Source of the DNA: Anaerovoracaceae bacterium
GTDB lineage: Bacteria > Bacillota > Clostridia > Peptostreptococcales > Anaerovoracaceae
Reading direction: 5' to 3'
Length of the DNA stretch: 41,500 bases
Assembly (NCBI GenBank): GCA_029983755.1
Contig: JASBYX010000009.1
Span: forward strand, 1-41,500
Numbering within the stretch: the first letter of the stretch is position 1; every line of letters begins with the position of its first letter. Position numbers and translations under genes: made by a program. Of this stretch, positions 16,508 to 25,616 are shown one piece after another. The notes under the pieces are model-generated. The model made no database searches and was not told where the DNA came from. It was given only the letters and a program-made list of their open reading frames with translations.

Positions 16508-16554
16508 AAGGAGCCTTTAAGTTTTATATATTAATAAAACCAAAGACTCCTTTT
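16506..16554 (-). terminator. Long hairpin terminator after the M14 peptidase gene
   Basis: AAAAGGAG (16506-16513 on plus) pairs with CTCCTTTT (16547-16554), and inner pairing extends the stem through CTTT/AAAG and ATAAAAC/GTTTTAT to about 20 bp with one bulge. Stems bounded by AAAA and TTTT suit termination in either direction. It separates the large peptidase gene from the decarboxylase promoter. The rest of 16383-16661 holds no further feature I can support. Confidence 0.6.
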
Positions 16555-16661
16555 AGAATAATATTTTAGATTTTGAGTTTAATGCTTTTGTTTAGAATTT
16601 TTGAATAAGCCAATTTTATACATGTCCTATATGTTTGTACATGTCATATGTAGCTTCAAAT

Positions 16662-19600
16662 TCAGCTTCTCTTTCTTCGTGCTAAAACTACTGTTCCAAG
16701 ACCGGCTCCTGCAATTACAAACCACAAATAGAGTTGTGATTCATCTGCAGTTTTCGCAGGCCTTCCACCTTTGTCTTTTCCAGGATTCTTATCGCCATCA
16801 TCCTTTGGCGGATTTCCATTGTCACCACCGTTTCCACCGTCTTTATGATCTTTCGGATCGGTAGATTCTCCTTTTGATGCTCCGTCATCTTTACCATTCG
16901 GATTTGCAACACCGACATATTTTTCATCGCTTAGAAGCCTTGAGAAAATGAAATTCGATATAAAGGCGAATTCATCTGTCTGATGCTCTTTATATGTGAG
17001 AGTGTTGGCAAAGGCAACTATATCCATTCCATTCTTTGTGAATTCAAATGCCACAGGTGAAGAATTATATTCATTAAACTGTGATTTTAGCTTGTCTGTA
17101 GTCTGTCCGATACAGCCTTGCATAGGAGCTTTCCCTGCGTTCTGGACTAGAACTTTCGCCCCATCAGGTACCTTGGTGAAATAGGCTGTACCGTATTGAT
17201 AATTTACGTCATCCTTTTCTTTGATATAAGATGCGTTCACAAGGGTATTTTCAGGATATTTAACTATCCCCATGAAATCTATACCTTTATCACATATAGC
17301 TGCTTTTCCACTGCCGATTATATCAAGCACTGGTGCTTCAACATCGCTGTCTCCGAAATAAACATTTCCTATAGCCATATATGGTTTGCCGGCTTTCACA
17401 GCGGCTACTCCATCTTTTTCCAGATCGAGCTGCCCTACAATCACGTCAGAGGCCGAAAGATCCTTGGTAACAGGGAAACCCATACGCTCCACAGCTTTTT
17501 TGTCGAAATTATATTCATATGACCATGCACTGAATCCTGAATATCCTCTATCACTTGGTGTCCAAGCACCTGGAACGTATACAGTGCCGACTTTCTTTAT
17601 CAGCTTTGCTTTTATATCTTTACCATATACACCCTCAGCAGATAGCGTATATTTGTCTGCTATGCTCTTGTAGTCAGCGTATGATACTATATAGTCAGTT
17701 TTATCCTTTCCCTCAGTTATTAAGCCAACTTTCTTACCCTGACCAAGCAGGTCGTTCACAGCTAATGCTGAGTCTATGGACGCATTCTCTATTATTACAT
17801 CTGCATCCTGCACACCTGAAAACTGAGAAGCAAATCCTCCAAGATAAGAAAGAGCCTCTTCGTGTGTCATAGGATTTCCGGCGACATTCATTATCTCCTG
17901 ATGTTCCTTAGGTTCTGCTACCGTAATTACATCATATCCTCTTGCATATGCTTGTTGGCTGAATGATTCTGCATATAGACCATCCCACAGGTCAAGGAAT
18001 GTACCTTTAAACAACTGGGAATGTGCCAAGGATCTCTTTGCCTGATACATGGAAACGATCATTGTGCCCTTCGGATATGTGACACCCTTGTAAGTAAACT
18101 CTTTTGTTGCCATGCTCACCTTAACATCATTTCTTGTGAGATATTTAAGAGCCATAGCCGCATCCTCAAGATTTCGCTGATGAGCCTTATCCATTGGGAT
18201 TATAAACGATTCAGGGTAGAAATTGCCGTTTTCACCTTTACCGTCGTGAACCGGTCTCATTTTCTTGGCCTCAGCTCCAGGCTCATCATACTGATTGACG
18301 TAGAATTTCCCTACTTTATCATTTGAATTTTCGTTCTTTACGCCTCTCTTAAATACTTCAGCCTGATTTGCCAGCATTTTTGCCTTATTGTCACGAACGT
18401 ATACAGAACCGGACAAAACGCCGTATGGGATTACTTTCTGGGAAACTTCATCGTTATATGCAGGCATCTCCCATGTCATTCCCATAGTTCCAATAAGAAT
18501 AGGGAATGTGCATCCGTAGGCAGGGGTCATATCATCCCAGTCAGCGTTCCATGCTACACCTGTAGGCGAATCACTACTTAGCTCAAGCTGGTCTCTTGCA
18601 GGCGTCTGGTAGCTGTTATATTTCTTATTGTTTGCAACCGCTCCATTACCTATTGCATCTGCAACCTCCATTAGCTGTCCGGCAATAAGGTCATACTCAA
18701 AGTTAGGCTCGTGTGGCGGGGTGCAAGGTTCAAGGAGCATGCCAGGAACACGTCCATGCGTTTCAATATAAACAAGAGGATTGAATCTACCTAGAAGTGC
18801 CATGTAATTTGATGTTTCTGCCATGGTCTGGTTAGCTTCGTCTCTGTTAGGATCATGCCCCGCTCCGGAACAACGATTTACGCTCTCGTAACCTTCCATG
18901 TTCATTGTAGGTGCTACTACAAAGAATACGTGTTTAAGCAGTTCTTGCTTGCTCACTGTCTTCTTTTCAAGATTGTAGTATTTCTCTAGATCTACAGGCG
19001 AAGAAACCCCATAACCTTCTCCTATTTCATCGTTTCCTCTAAGTCTTCCTATTTCTGTGGTATGTTTTTCAATAAGCTTCGAAAGTGAAGTCTTAAATAT
19101 ATTAGATTTTTCTTCCTCAAGTCTCTTTTTCCCGGCATCGTTGTACGACGCAATATGAGTGTAAGGGATTTCGTCCCCGTCCTTCAAGAGGAGCTGTAAA
19201 AACTCGAGGTTTCCGTTTACTGCTGCTACCTCATTGGTATGGCAGTTTCCAAGCATGATAGGTACTCTCAGATCATTGTACTTACCTGCCTTAATATCTG
19301 CAATCGCCTGCTCAGGATTATTCTCTACAGCATCCGTATAAGCAAGCCAATTGTCAACTGAACTCTGCTGGTCCGCAACAACCACATACTGCTGATCGTA
19401 TCCATTGGTTGTGTGTCCGAAGGAATCGACTTTCACATAGAGATTCCCACTGTAAGCTTTGATGCCCTCAAGCTCGTCATAAAGTTCATAAATAGTTCTA
19501 TAGCTGTCAAAAGGTACAACTTTAGAATGGATAGAACCCAGAACTTCTTTATCTTTCAAAGCTTTCAGATCAAAATATCCGCACATATCCATATATGCGC

Positions 19601-20507
19601 CGCCAACGCTATGAGGAACCGAGAAGTCTTTATTACCTTTTCTATCATAGAAGTATGTGGTAGTTTCTATCTTGACCTGAAGCACACCCTTTTCCTCGCC
19701 GGACTTTTCCTCATTGCCATTGCCGGATTCTTCATTTAGATTTGCCTTTTCGTCATCAGCTGCAGCACTCACGCCATTATTGTTTTCCGCATTGTCAGTT
19801 GCTTCGTTTCCTGAATTTGCTTCAGTTTTGGGCTCGGATTTATCCTTGTCAACTTCAGTCTTTTCGCTTGAGACTTTCTCTTTTGCGGAAGCAATATCAC
19901 TTGTATTCTGGGACTTACCGGTGTTCTTCTCAGATGCATCTTTACCGGGTTCCTTTGAATTGTCATCTGCTGCCTTTGAATTTATGGAATTACCCGGACC
20001 ATCCTCATCGCTTTCCTCAGCCTTCTGGTCCTTACCATCCTTTTTGTTGCCACCATCTTTCTTAGAAGCTTTAGCCTTATCCGCTTTCTCCTTGTCGTAA
20101 CCTTTTACCTTAATTTCTTTCAGCTTAATAAAAGGTTTCGCCTTATTCCCCTTCCTGTTATCAAGCCATTTTGAGAAATCTCCACCCTTAAAGGCATTAG
20201 GAAATTTGTCCTTATCAAGGTAAGATCTGCTATCGTCCCTATCCAGACTTAGCTTCACCTTACCCTCTTCAACTGCCTTAATCAGATCTTCTTTACTCAT
20301 TTCTGTAGGGATGGTAACCTCAAACTCCTTTTCATCCGCTAAAGGAATCTGAAGCTCGATATCCTTCTGGGCAGGATGCTTGCCTGCCAAGGAAAACCCA
20401 GGGGTTCTGGTGTCATCTGCCAAATTTGCTACAGTACCAAAGCTGTAGATCGGCATAACCATCACTGCAATCACAAAAAACGCAATAACTTTCGTAATCT
20501 TCTTCAT
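16662..20507 (-). CDS. Secreted, probably wall-anchored M14 zinc carboxypeptidase
   Basis: A 1281-residue exported peptidase. Residues 1-30 form a signal peptide (KKITKVIAFFVIAVMVMP core). Residues about 136-275 are a disordered Lys/Glu/Asp/Ser/Asn-rich linker. The M14 domain follows, with zinc ligands in NCHTNE (His423, Glu426) and IETHGR (His584), the substrate Arg in DPNRDE (about R555) and a likely catalytic Glu in GMTWEMP (E680). Several hundred further residues form an unassigned C-terminal region. The end is Gly/Asp/Pro-rich, then RPAKTADES, a hydrophobic helix and ARRKRS, a sorting-signal layout with PAKTAD in place of LPxTG. It would trim peptides outside the cell, fitting an amino-acid fermenter. 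AAGGAGGAGG precedes the ATG. Confidence 0.88.
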   Translation of the reverse strand: MKKITKVIAFFVIAVMVMPIYSFGTVANLADDTRTPGFSLAGKHPAQKDIELQIPLADEKEFEVTIPTEMSKEDLIKAVEEGKVKLSLDRDDSRSYLDKDKFPNAFKGGDFSKWLDNRKGNKAKPFIKLKEIKVKGYDKEKADKAKASKKDGGNKKDGKDQKAEESDEDGPGNSINSKAADDNSKEPGKDASEKNTGKSQNTSDIASAKEKVSSEKTEVDKDKSEPKTEANSGNEATDNAENNNGVSAAADDEKANLNEESGNGNEEKSGEEKGVLQVKIETTTYFYDRKGNKDFSVPHSVGGAYMDMCGYFDLKALKDKEVLGSIHSKVVPFDSYRTIYELYDELEGIKAYSGNLYVKVDSFGHTTNGYDQQYVVVADQQSSVDNWLAYTDAVENNPEQAIADIKAGKYNDLRVPIMLGNCHTNEVAAVNGNLEFLQLLLKDGDEIPYTHIASYNDAGKKRLEEEKSNIFKTSLSKLIEKHTTEIGRLRGNDEIGEGYGVSSPVDLEKYYNLEKKTVSKQELLKHVFFVVAPTMNMEGYESVNRCSGAGHDPNRDEANQTMAETSNYMALLGRFNPLVYIETHGRVPGMLLEPCTPPHEPNFEYDLIAGQLMEVADAIGNGAVANNKKYNSYQTPARDQLELSSDSPTGVAWNADWDDMTPAYGCTFPILIGTMGMTWEMPAYNDEVSQKVIPYGVLSGSVYVRDNKAKMLANQAEVFKRGVKNENSNDKVGKFYVNQYDEPGAEAKKMRPVHDGKGENGNFYPESFIIPMDKAHQRNLEDAAMALKYLTRNDVKVSMATKEFTYKGVTYPKGTMIVSMYQAKRSLAHSQLFKGTFLDLWDGLYAESFSQQAYARGYDVITVAEPKEHQEIMNVAGNPMTHEEALSYLGGFASQFSGVQDADVIIENASIDSALAVNDLLGQGKKVGLITEGKDKTDYIVSYADYKSIADKYTLSAEGVYGKDIKAKLIKKVGTVYVPGAWTPSDRGYSGFSAWSYEYNFDKKAVERMGFPVTKDLSASDVIVGQLDLEKDGVAAVKAGKPYMAIGNVYFGDSDVEAPVLDIIGSGKAAICDKGIDFMGIVKYPENTLVNASYIKEKDDVNYQYGTAYFTKVPDGAKVLVQNAGKAPMQGCIGQTTDKLKSQFNEYNSSPVAFEFTKNGMDIVAFANTLTYKEHQTDEFAFISNFIFSRLLSDEKYVGVANPNGKDDGASKGESTDPKDHKDGGNGGDNGNPPKDDGDKNPGKDKGGRPAKTADESQLYLWFVIAGAGLGTVVLARRKRS

Positions 20508-20614
20508 TGGCCTCCTCCTTAAGTAAAATATTATTCATTAAAATGATTATAACCTTATTTTTTGTTTGAAGTCAACAAAATATTGGCCTTCGAAGAATGT
20601 TATCATATTGGCCT
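20506..20614 (-). repeat. Repeated AGGCCAATAT sites around the M14 promoter
   Basis: AGGCCAATAT (minus strand) occurs exactly at 20589-20580 and 20614-20605, with a 25-bp period, directly upstream of the -35 box. An 8-bp partial copy, AGGCCAAT, overlaps the ribosome site and start codon at 20513-20506. The two upstream copies are placed like activator sites. The third may be chance. Confidence 0.5.
20546..20575 (-). promoter_or_regulatory. Promoter of the M14 peptidase gene
   Basis: On the minus strand -35 TTGACT (20575-20570) lies 18 bp from -10 TATAAT (20551-20546), about 40 nt from the ATG at 20507. Confidence 0.75.
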
Positions 20615-20741
20615 AAATTCATGTAATTTCAATACCTTTGAGAGTTTTAGGGCATTAAAACTTTGCTCATTTCCTTCTTTTATGCTAAAATAATCCCAAT
20701 TAGATAACATGGTTTACAAGTCATGTGGCACTTAATGGGTG

Positions 20742-20770
20742 TTTACGTTTTTTATAGTTTAATCTATTAT
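20742..20770 (+). promoter_or_regulatory. Promoter of the second TetR gene
   Basis: A -35 TTTACG (20742-20747) lies 17 bp from -10 TATTAT (20765-20770), and the ATG follows 21 nt later, a very short leader. A short dyad ACATG-N10-CATGT lies just upstream (20708-20727) and could be an operator. Confidence 0.5.
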
Positions 20771-20791
20771 ATTTTGATTGGGTGAGATTGA

Positions 20792-21379
20792 ATGGCAAAA
20801 AAGAGAAAAAGAAATACAAAGGGAAAGATCATCTCAGCTGCTTGGAAGCTTTTCTACGAGCATGGATATGATGACACTACAGTCGATGATATTGTGGATG
20901 AATCAGAGACTTCTAAAGGCTCTTTTTATCACTACTTCAGCGGTAAAGACGAACTTCTCAGCTCCCTTTCTTATTTGTTTGACGAGAAATATGAGGAAAT
21001 ATCAGAAGAGCTGCCGGAAAACCTTGACACCGTGGGTGTTTTGTTGTATTTGAACCAAAAGCTATTCTTCATGATTGAAAACGAGATTACTGTGGATCTG
21101 CTGTCAAGGCTTTTTTCATCGCAGCTTATAACAAGGGGAAACCGTCATCTACTGGATCAGGACAGGACATACTACAAGCTGCTTCGAAGGATTATTCTGG
21201 CGGGGCAGGAGCGTGGGGATCTGCGTGATGATGTTTCCGTGAATGAAATAATAAAGGCCTACGCTATCATGGAGCGAGGCCTTATGTATGACTGGTGTCT
21301 CTGTAATGGTAATTATTCGCTGGCTCAATACAGCAAGGGAATAATGTCTGATTTCCTAAAAAGTTATAAGGGGAACTAG
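20792..21379 (+). CDS. TetR/AcrR family transcriptional regulator
   Basis: A 195-residue TetR protein. The HTH is IISAAWKLFYEHGYDDTTVDDIVDESETSKGSFYHYF, a textbook TetR N-terminus. The C-terminal domain carries RGLMYDWCLCNGNYSL, which matches RGIIYNWCL in the TetR at 365, so they share a regulatory-domain family. It is divergent from the M14 peptidase gene across a 284-bp region with two promoters and repeats, so control of the peptidase is the simplest hypothesis. Its 3' end overlaps the convergent TMEM175-like gene by 4 bp. Confidence 0.9.
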   Translation: MAKKRKRNTKGKIISAAWKLFYEHGYDDTTVDDIVDESETSKGSFYHYFSGKDELLSSLSYLFDEKYEEISEELPENLDTVGVLLYLNQKLFFMIENEITVDLLSRLFSSQLITRGNRHLLDQDRTYYKLLRRIILAGQERGDLRDDVSVNEIIKAYAIMERGLMYDWCLCNGNYSLAQYSKGIMSDFLKSYKGN

Positions 21380-22002
21380 TCCTCATTCATGTTTTCGTTT
21401 CCGTTTTCATCGCAGGTAGCATTGATGATTCGCTCGTGCTCAGCCTTGAACTTTTTGTCCGGAATTACCCACCATATGGCAACAGCGAAGTATATGATGT
21501 ATGAGACGAGGGGGAAAATAAGGGCTGCAGCTATTGCTATGGCATATGCGAGTATAGAAACCTCTCCCTTAAAATCACGCCCTATGGCGTAGGACAGCCA
21601 CTGATCCATGCTGTTCACCTTGTGAATGGCTCCTTGGAGCATGTTAAATGCAAGGGAGCACATGAAGAGTACCAAGCCGTAGAATACTGCAGGGCCTCTG
21701 CTCATGGGATGAAACCCAATCCATTCGTTAGCGATTGGAATCAGAGACATCCAAAACATCCAGTGCAAATTTGCCCAGAGGACATTCATCTCTACCTTCT
21801 TCAAGGTCGCCACCACATGATGGTGGTTGACCCAGTAGATACCCACATATATGTAGCTCAATCCATAGACTATCAGGGTTGGGATTATCTCGTTTATATC
21901 CCTTACTCTATCCCCTGAGGGGGCAGTAAGTTTGATGACCATTATGGTTATTATGATGGCCAAAACCCCGTCGCTAAAGGCCTCCATTCTATTTTTCGAC
22001 AT
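21376..22002 (-). CDS. TMEM175/DUF1211 family membrane protein
   Basis: A 208-residue protein with six hydrophobic segments. The start MSKNRMEAFSDGVLAIIITIMVIKL carries the FSDG motif in the first helix that defines the TMEM175 family of potassium channels. WVNHHHV and NLHWMFWMSLIPI are also family-like. Bacterial members conduct K+, but whether this one does is inference. The ATG at 22002 is chosen, with GGGGAAAAG upstream; an in-frame start 10 codons earlier lacks family match. It ends in an acidic tail (NENGNENMNED). No operon partner is evident. Confidence 0.82.
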   Translation of the reverse strand: MSKNRMEAFSDGVLAIIITIMVIKLTAPSGDRVRDINEIIPTLIVYGLSYIYVGIYWVNHHHVVATLKKVEMNVLWANLHWMFWMSLIPIANEWIGFHPMSRGPAVFYGLVLFMCSLAFNMLQGAIHKVNSMDQWLSYAIGRDFKGEVSILAYAIAIAAALIFPLVSYIIYFAVAIWWVIPDKKFKAEHERIINATCDENGNENMNED

Positions 22003-22142
22003 AGTCTTTTCCCCGGCGCACAACAAACGCAAATTATATGCTTATCAAAATCCCATACTTGTTTGAAGGACTAATTACTTACATGGAGAGCTCCTTCCCT
22101 AAAAATCTCCTTGCTTAGAGAACTCCCAAATTCCTTGAAGGA

Positions 22143-22733
22143 CTACTTGAACAAAATATCTGCAAACTCCTGAGCAGTCTCTTCTCTTGCCCAATCTCTC
22201 TGAAGCTCACAAGCAAGTTGAACCCATCCAATGAGTTTAACTCCTGCCTGCTCCATCCTTCGCAGCGCCAAATCATGAGCATCCTTTGATGTTCCTCCTA
22301 CAGCATCGGCTACAGCATAAACCTCATAGCCCTCCTTGATCATATCAAGTGCCGGAAATGACAAGCAAGCCTCAGTCCAAAGGGCAGTCATAACGATTTT
22401 CTTCCTGCCTGTAGCCTCAACCGCCTTTCTGAAGGCATCGTCCTCCCACGAATTAATAGTTGATCTATCGATTTCCTTCTCATCCGGGAAAATCTCCTTG
22501 ATCTCATCAATAGTAGGTTTACTGTTACCTGACTCAACATTAACTGTAGAAATAACCACGGGCAAATTGTAAAGCTTAGCCACCTTGGATGTCTTAACGA
22601 TGTTGTTAACAAGATCATCCTTATCCATGGACTTGATTGAATCCACCTGGGTTGGTTGATAATCGATCATTACGAAAGCTGCATTCTCCGGTGTCAACAG
22701 GTGATCCGATTTCTGATTTCTAATCTCTGCCAT
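22143..22733 (-). CDS. Isochorismatase-like cysteine hydrolase (YcaC type)
   Basis: A 196-residue alpha/beta hydrolase-like enzyme. The catalytic set of the family is visible: Asp in VMIDYQPTQ, Lys in TGRKKIVMTAL, and the nucleophile Cys in WTEACLSFPALDM. The tail WVQLACELQRDWAREETAQEF is typical of YcaC-like octameric hydrolases of unknown substrate. It is preceded by AGAAGGGAGAC and stands alone between two short spacers. A role in amide or nicotinamide-like hydrolysis would be a guess. I see no conserved partner. Confidence 0.85.
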   Translation of the reverse strand: MAEIRNQKSDHLLTPENAAFVMIDYQPTQVDSIKSMDKDDLVNNIVKTSKVAKLYNLPVVISTVNVESGNSKPTIDEIKEIFPDEKEIDRSTINSWEDDAFRKAVEATGRKKIVMTALWTEACLSFPALDMIKEGYEVYAVADAVGGTSKDAHDLALRRMEQAGVKLIGWVQLACELQRDWAREETAQEFADILFK

Positions 22734-22907
22734 AATTGTCTCCCTTCTCCGGGGCAGGAAATTCCAGATTCAACCTTTCAATAGGTTAAGTTAGGAATAT
22801 CTCTTGCCTCAATTTGACCGCCACAAAATAACTTCGAAGCCGTCGTGTATTGCGTATCTTAACAGCTAATATTTACCCATGTTTTGTTGTTTTTAATCTT
22901 GCGGCCA

Positions 22908-24362
22908 TCAGCTGAAAATCATCATAGCAACGGACAAGATTACAACGTTTAAAATGCCTATTACAACTATAGGTTTAATTACAAATTTAAGCCATGTTCC
23001 GTATTCAACCCTTGCCATCTGCAGACCTCCCATTACCACACCTGAGGTTGGTGTCACGAAGTTCACAAGTCCACAGGCTGCAGAGAATATCATAATCATT
23101 ACTTCAGGACTTAGACCCAGAGCTGCTGCAAGGGATCCCATTACAGGAATGGAAACAAACGCCAGGCCTGATGTTGACGGAATCAGAAATGACAGGAACA
23201 TGTACAATAGGAATGCTCCAACCACGAAGACTATAGTGTTGGTTCCCTGAAGTGCGTTTGAAGCCCTGTCGAGTATTAAAGCATCTATGTGGGATTGTTG
23301 CATGAGCACAGATACGGCTCTTGATACTACAATTATCAAAACAACAGAAAGAATGTCGGCAGAGCCTGCCACGAAGTTTTTGATTATCTCCTTCTCTTTC
23401 ATTCCGTATACGATGGCAATTACTATACCTACTATGAAGAACCACATTGCAGTTTCTCCAAAGTACCAGTCTCCGAAGTCCTTTCCAGTAAGCCATGAGG
23501 TCCTATCCTTAAAAATGGTTATCCCCAAATCTGTCCAAGGAATCAATGAGCCAACCATTACAAGGAAAGCGAAGGCAAAGATACCAAGCACGATCTTGTG
23601 TTTTGCTGTATACTCAATAGTCTTGGTTTCGTCAAAGCTGAAGTCACGCTTCATAGCCTCCTGCTCCTGCATGGACAGAAGTGTCGAACCTTTGTCTTTC
23701 TGTACCTTCCTGGCATATCTTAAAACTGTCAATATACATATCAGAAGCGTTGAAATCCAAAGGACAACACCCAAAATAAGTATAATGGTCTGATTAGCAT
23801 TTATTCCGATGCCCTTGAGAGCATCCACCGCTACACCGATGGCAAATGGGTTAACTGTGGAGCCAAGAACACCTGCTCCTGCTCCAAGACATATGGTTCC
23901 AACAGACACCAGTGAGTCAAACCCTGCCGCAACGATGGCTGCAGTAACTACTCCGTAAAAGGCAACTGTCTCTTCTGCCATTCCATATGTAGTGCCACCC
24001 AAAGAAAACAGACACATGAGGATGACTATAAGCCCAAGTTCTCTGCCTTTACTCTTTTTGACCAGCCTTTGAATTCCCGCCTCAAGAGCACCTGTGGCCT
24101 GAACCACGCCCAGGAATCCGCCTAGCACCAGGACGAAAATGGATATCTCAATGGCATCCACAAACCCCTTGTATGGCGACATTACAAGCCCTGAAAATGG
24201 AACGCTTTTCACAGATGATACAGGGTGATCAAAACCCTGAGGTGTGACCGGTGCAAATGTCTTTCCGTTCAGAATCATAGAAACTATGAATACTATGAAC
24301 AGTATTATGAACAGTATGCTAAATGCACTCGGGGACTTTCTTTTTTTCTTTTCTTTTCCCAT
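22908..24362 (-). CDS. YfcC-family (DcuC/ArcD superfamily) membrane transporter
   Basis: A 484-residue permease with about 11-12 membrane segments. The YfcC-type features are SVPFSGLVMSPYKGFVDAIEISIFVLVLGGFLGVV, SLGGTTYGMAEETVAFYGVV, LGAGAGVLGSTVNPFAIGVA and the C-terminal LIPSTSGLAFVSIPVMGSLA and ACGLVNFVTPTSGVVMGGL, the paired hairpin motifs of this fold. Members are annotated as basic amino-acid or short-chain acid carriers. The substrate here is unknown. A Lys-rich N-terminus (GKEKKKRKS) precedes helix 1. AGGAG lies 9 nt upstream of the ATG. Confidence 0.85.
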   Translation of the reverse strand: MGKEKKKRKSPSAFSILFIILFIVFIVSMILNGKTFAPVTPQGFDHPVSSVKSVPFSGLVMSPYKGFVDAIEISIFVLVLGGFLGVVQATGALEAGIQRLVKKSKGRELGLIVILMCLFSLGGTTYGMAEETVAFYGVVTAAIVAAGFDSLVSVGTICLGAGAGVLGSTVNPFAIGVAVDALKGIGINANQTIILILGVVLWISTLLICILTVLRYARKVQKDKGSTLLSMQEQEAMKRDFSFDETKTIEYTAKHKIVLGIFAFAFLVMVGSLIPWTDLGITIFKDRTSWLTGKDFGDWYFGETAMWFFIVGIVIAIVYGMKEKEIIKNFVAGSADILSVVLIIVVSRAVSVLMQQSHIDALILDRASNALQGTNTIVFVVGAFLLYMFLSFLIPSTSGLAFVSIPVMGSLAAALGLSPEVMIMIFSAACGLVNFVTPTSGVVMGGLQMARVEYGTWLKFVIKPIVVIGILNVVILSVAMMIFS

Positions 24363-24372
24363 AAATTTTCTC

Positions 24373-24436
24373 CTGACTTTTCAATAATTGCACTGACTTT
24401 AAAGTAGCTGATAGAAGCCTTTATGAGCATCGTCAA
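24373..24436 (-). promoter_or_regulatory. Promoter and leader repeat of the transporter gene
   Basis: On the minus strand -35 TTGACG (24436-24431) lies 17 bp from a fair -10 TATCAG (24413-24408). Downstream in the leader AAAGTCAG occurs twice (24400-24393 and 24380-24373), 20 bp apart, two helical turns, which suits binding of a dimer of a regulator. Confidence 0.4.
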
Positions 24437-24551
24437 GCTTCATTTCACATCAAAACACTTTTCATTCTATACAAAAAAATACCGTTTATTCAATACCCAT
24501 TTATTCTGCCTGCAAAACGCATTTTGTAACTTGAAGAACACCAAATTGCAC

Positions 24552-24589
24552 AAAAAAAGAAAAACCAGCCCGGACTCATTATCTAGGCT
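24552..24589 (-). terminator. Terminator of the fatty-acid operon
   Basis: On the minus strand AGCCTAGA (24589-24582), which includes the last codons of fabT, pairs with TCCGGGCT (24574-24567), 8 bp with one mismatch. GGTTTTTCTTTTTTT follows. The stop codon lies within the loop. Confidence 0.75.
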
Positions 24590-25070
24590 TGTAATTCTTT
24601 AAATTCCCGTTATTATAGGCAACCTCAAGGAAAGATTCAGCCTCCGGAGTCATTTCGTCTGCAACCGCTCCAAGAACCTCTGAGAAAACCTCAATCTTCT
24701 CCTTTGAAAATCTCTTCTCGATTCTACTTATGACAACATCCATGTAATCATAGATTACCCCATAGAGGTTCGCATACTTATCTGTTGCCACCAAAAAATA
24801 CTCTCTCTTATCGTACTGACTTCGAATTCTCTTGATGTATCCCTTCTTGATGAGCTGCCCTATCCTATAAGTCGCATTAGGAGATGAAAGCTGTGCAGCC
24901 TCGGCAAACTCATTGATTGTAGGCTCCTTAAGCGCTCCGATGATTTCCATACAAAGAACCTCAAAGGATGTGAGATCGTCATTCTTCCCATCACCCAAAC
25001 TCCTGAACGCTCTACTGTAAAGCAGCAGTTTAAACTTATCATACACTCTAGAAAAATTCTCTTTCAGCAT
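24579..25070 (-). CDS. fabT: MarR-family regulator, FabT-like
   Basis: A 163-residue winged-helix regulator. LTSFEVLCMEIIGALKEPTINEFAEAAQLSSPNATYRIGQLIKKGYIKRIRSQYDKREYFL is the MarR DNA-binding domain, with the basic wing at RSQYDKREY. FabT represses fatty-acid genes in streptococci and clostridia, helped by acyl-ACP. Here it is the last gene of the operon instead of the first, so a strong operon read-through would raise its own repressor, a negative feedback. The symbol rests on position plus family. Confidence 0.72.
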   Translation of the reverse strand: MLKENFSRVYDKFKLLLYSRAFRSLGDGKNDDLTSFEVLCMEIIGALKEPTINEFAEAAQLSSPNATYRIGQLIKKGYIKRIRSQYDKREYFLVATDKYANLYGVIYDYMDVVISRIEKRFSKEKIEVFSEVLGAVADEMTPEAESFLEVAYNNGNLKNYKPR

Positions 25071-25133
25071 TTCTTCACCCCGTCAAAATTCCCGGTTCAT
25101 CAATGATTCAATAAAGGAGCAATGAAGGAGTAA

Positions 25134-25559
25134 TTAAGTAACGCTGAATGAAAGATCCCCTTCGCAGACAACTTTGCCATCTACTTTTGCAACCGCATGT
25201 CCAAAGCCTACAGCCCCCCTATGACCTGTAATCTCACAGGAAAGCTCCAAAACATCTCCGGGAACGACCATCCCTCTAAATCTACAATTCTTCACTCCGC
25301 CGAAAACAGCAATTCGCCCACGGTTTTCTTTCATGCTCAAAATTGCGCATGCCCCTGTCTGAGCTAAAGCCTCTAATATCAGCACCCCCGGCATAATCCC
25401 TTTCTCCGGAAAATGTCCAACGAAATGCATCTCGTTTGCTGAAACACACTTTAGTCCGTGGGCAAACTTTCCGGGCTCCATGTCTGTAACCCTGTCCACC
25501 AGAAGAAATGGATACCTATGGGGAAGAATCGCCTTAATTTCTTCTATATCAAGCTTCAT
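25134..25559 (-). CDS. fabZ: 3-hydroxyacyl-ACP dehydratase FabZ
   Basis: Removes water from 3-hydroxyacyl-ACP in the elongation cycle. It has 141 residues, the usual size. The hotdog-fold active site is GHFPEKGIMPGVLILEALAQTGA, with catalytic His49 and Glu63. LPHRYPFLLVDRV at the start is standard. It lies 57 nt after fabF. Confidence 0.96.
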   Translation of the reverse strand: MKLDIEEIKAILPHRYPFLLVDRVTDMEPGKFAHGLKCVSANEMHFVGHFPEKGIMPGVLILEALAQTGACAILSMKENRGRIAVFGGVKNCRFRGMVVPGDVLELSCEITGHRGAVGFGHAVAKVDGKVVCEGDLSFSVT

Positions 25560-25616
25560 TTATTTACTCCTTATTATATACCAATTTACCTAACTTTTAA
25601 CACAGATCTGAAAATT

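Noticed and set aside
19714..20100. Plus-strand ORFs of 107-128 residues opposite the M14 linker.
   Set aside because: They are reading-frame shadows of the low-complexity Lys/Glu/Ser linker, with no ribosome sites.
22734..22907. A terminator between the transporter and the YcaC-like gene.
   Set aside because: Only a 5-bp stem (AACCT/AGGTT) without a T-run is visible; too weak to list.
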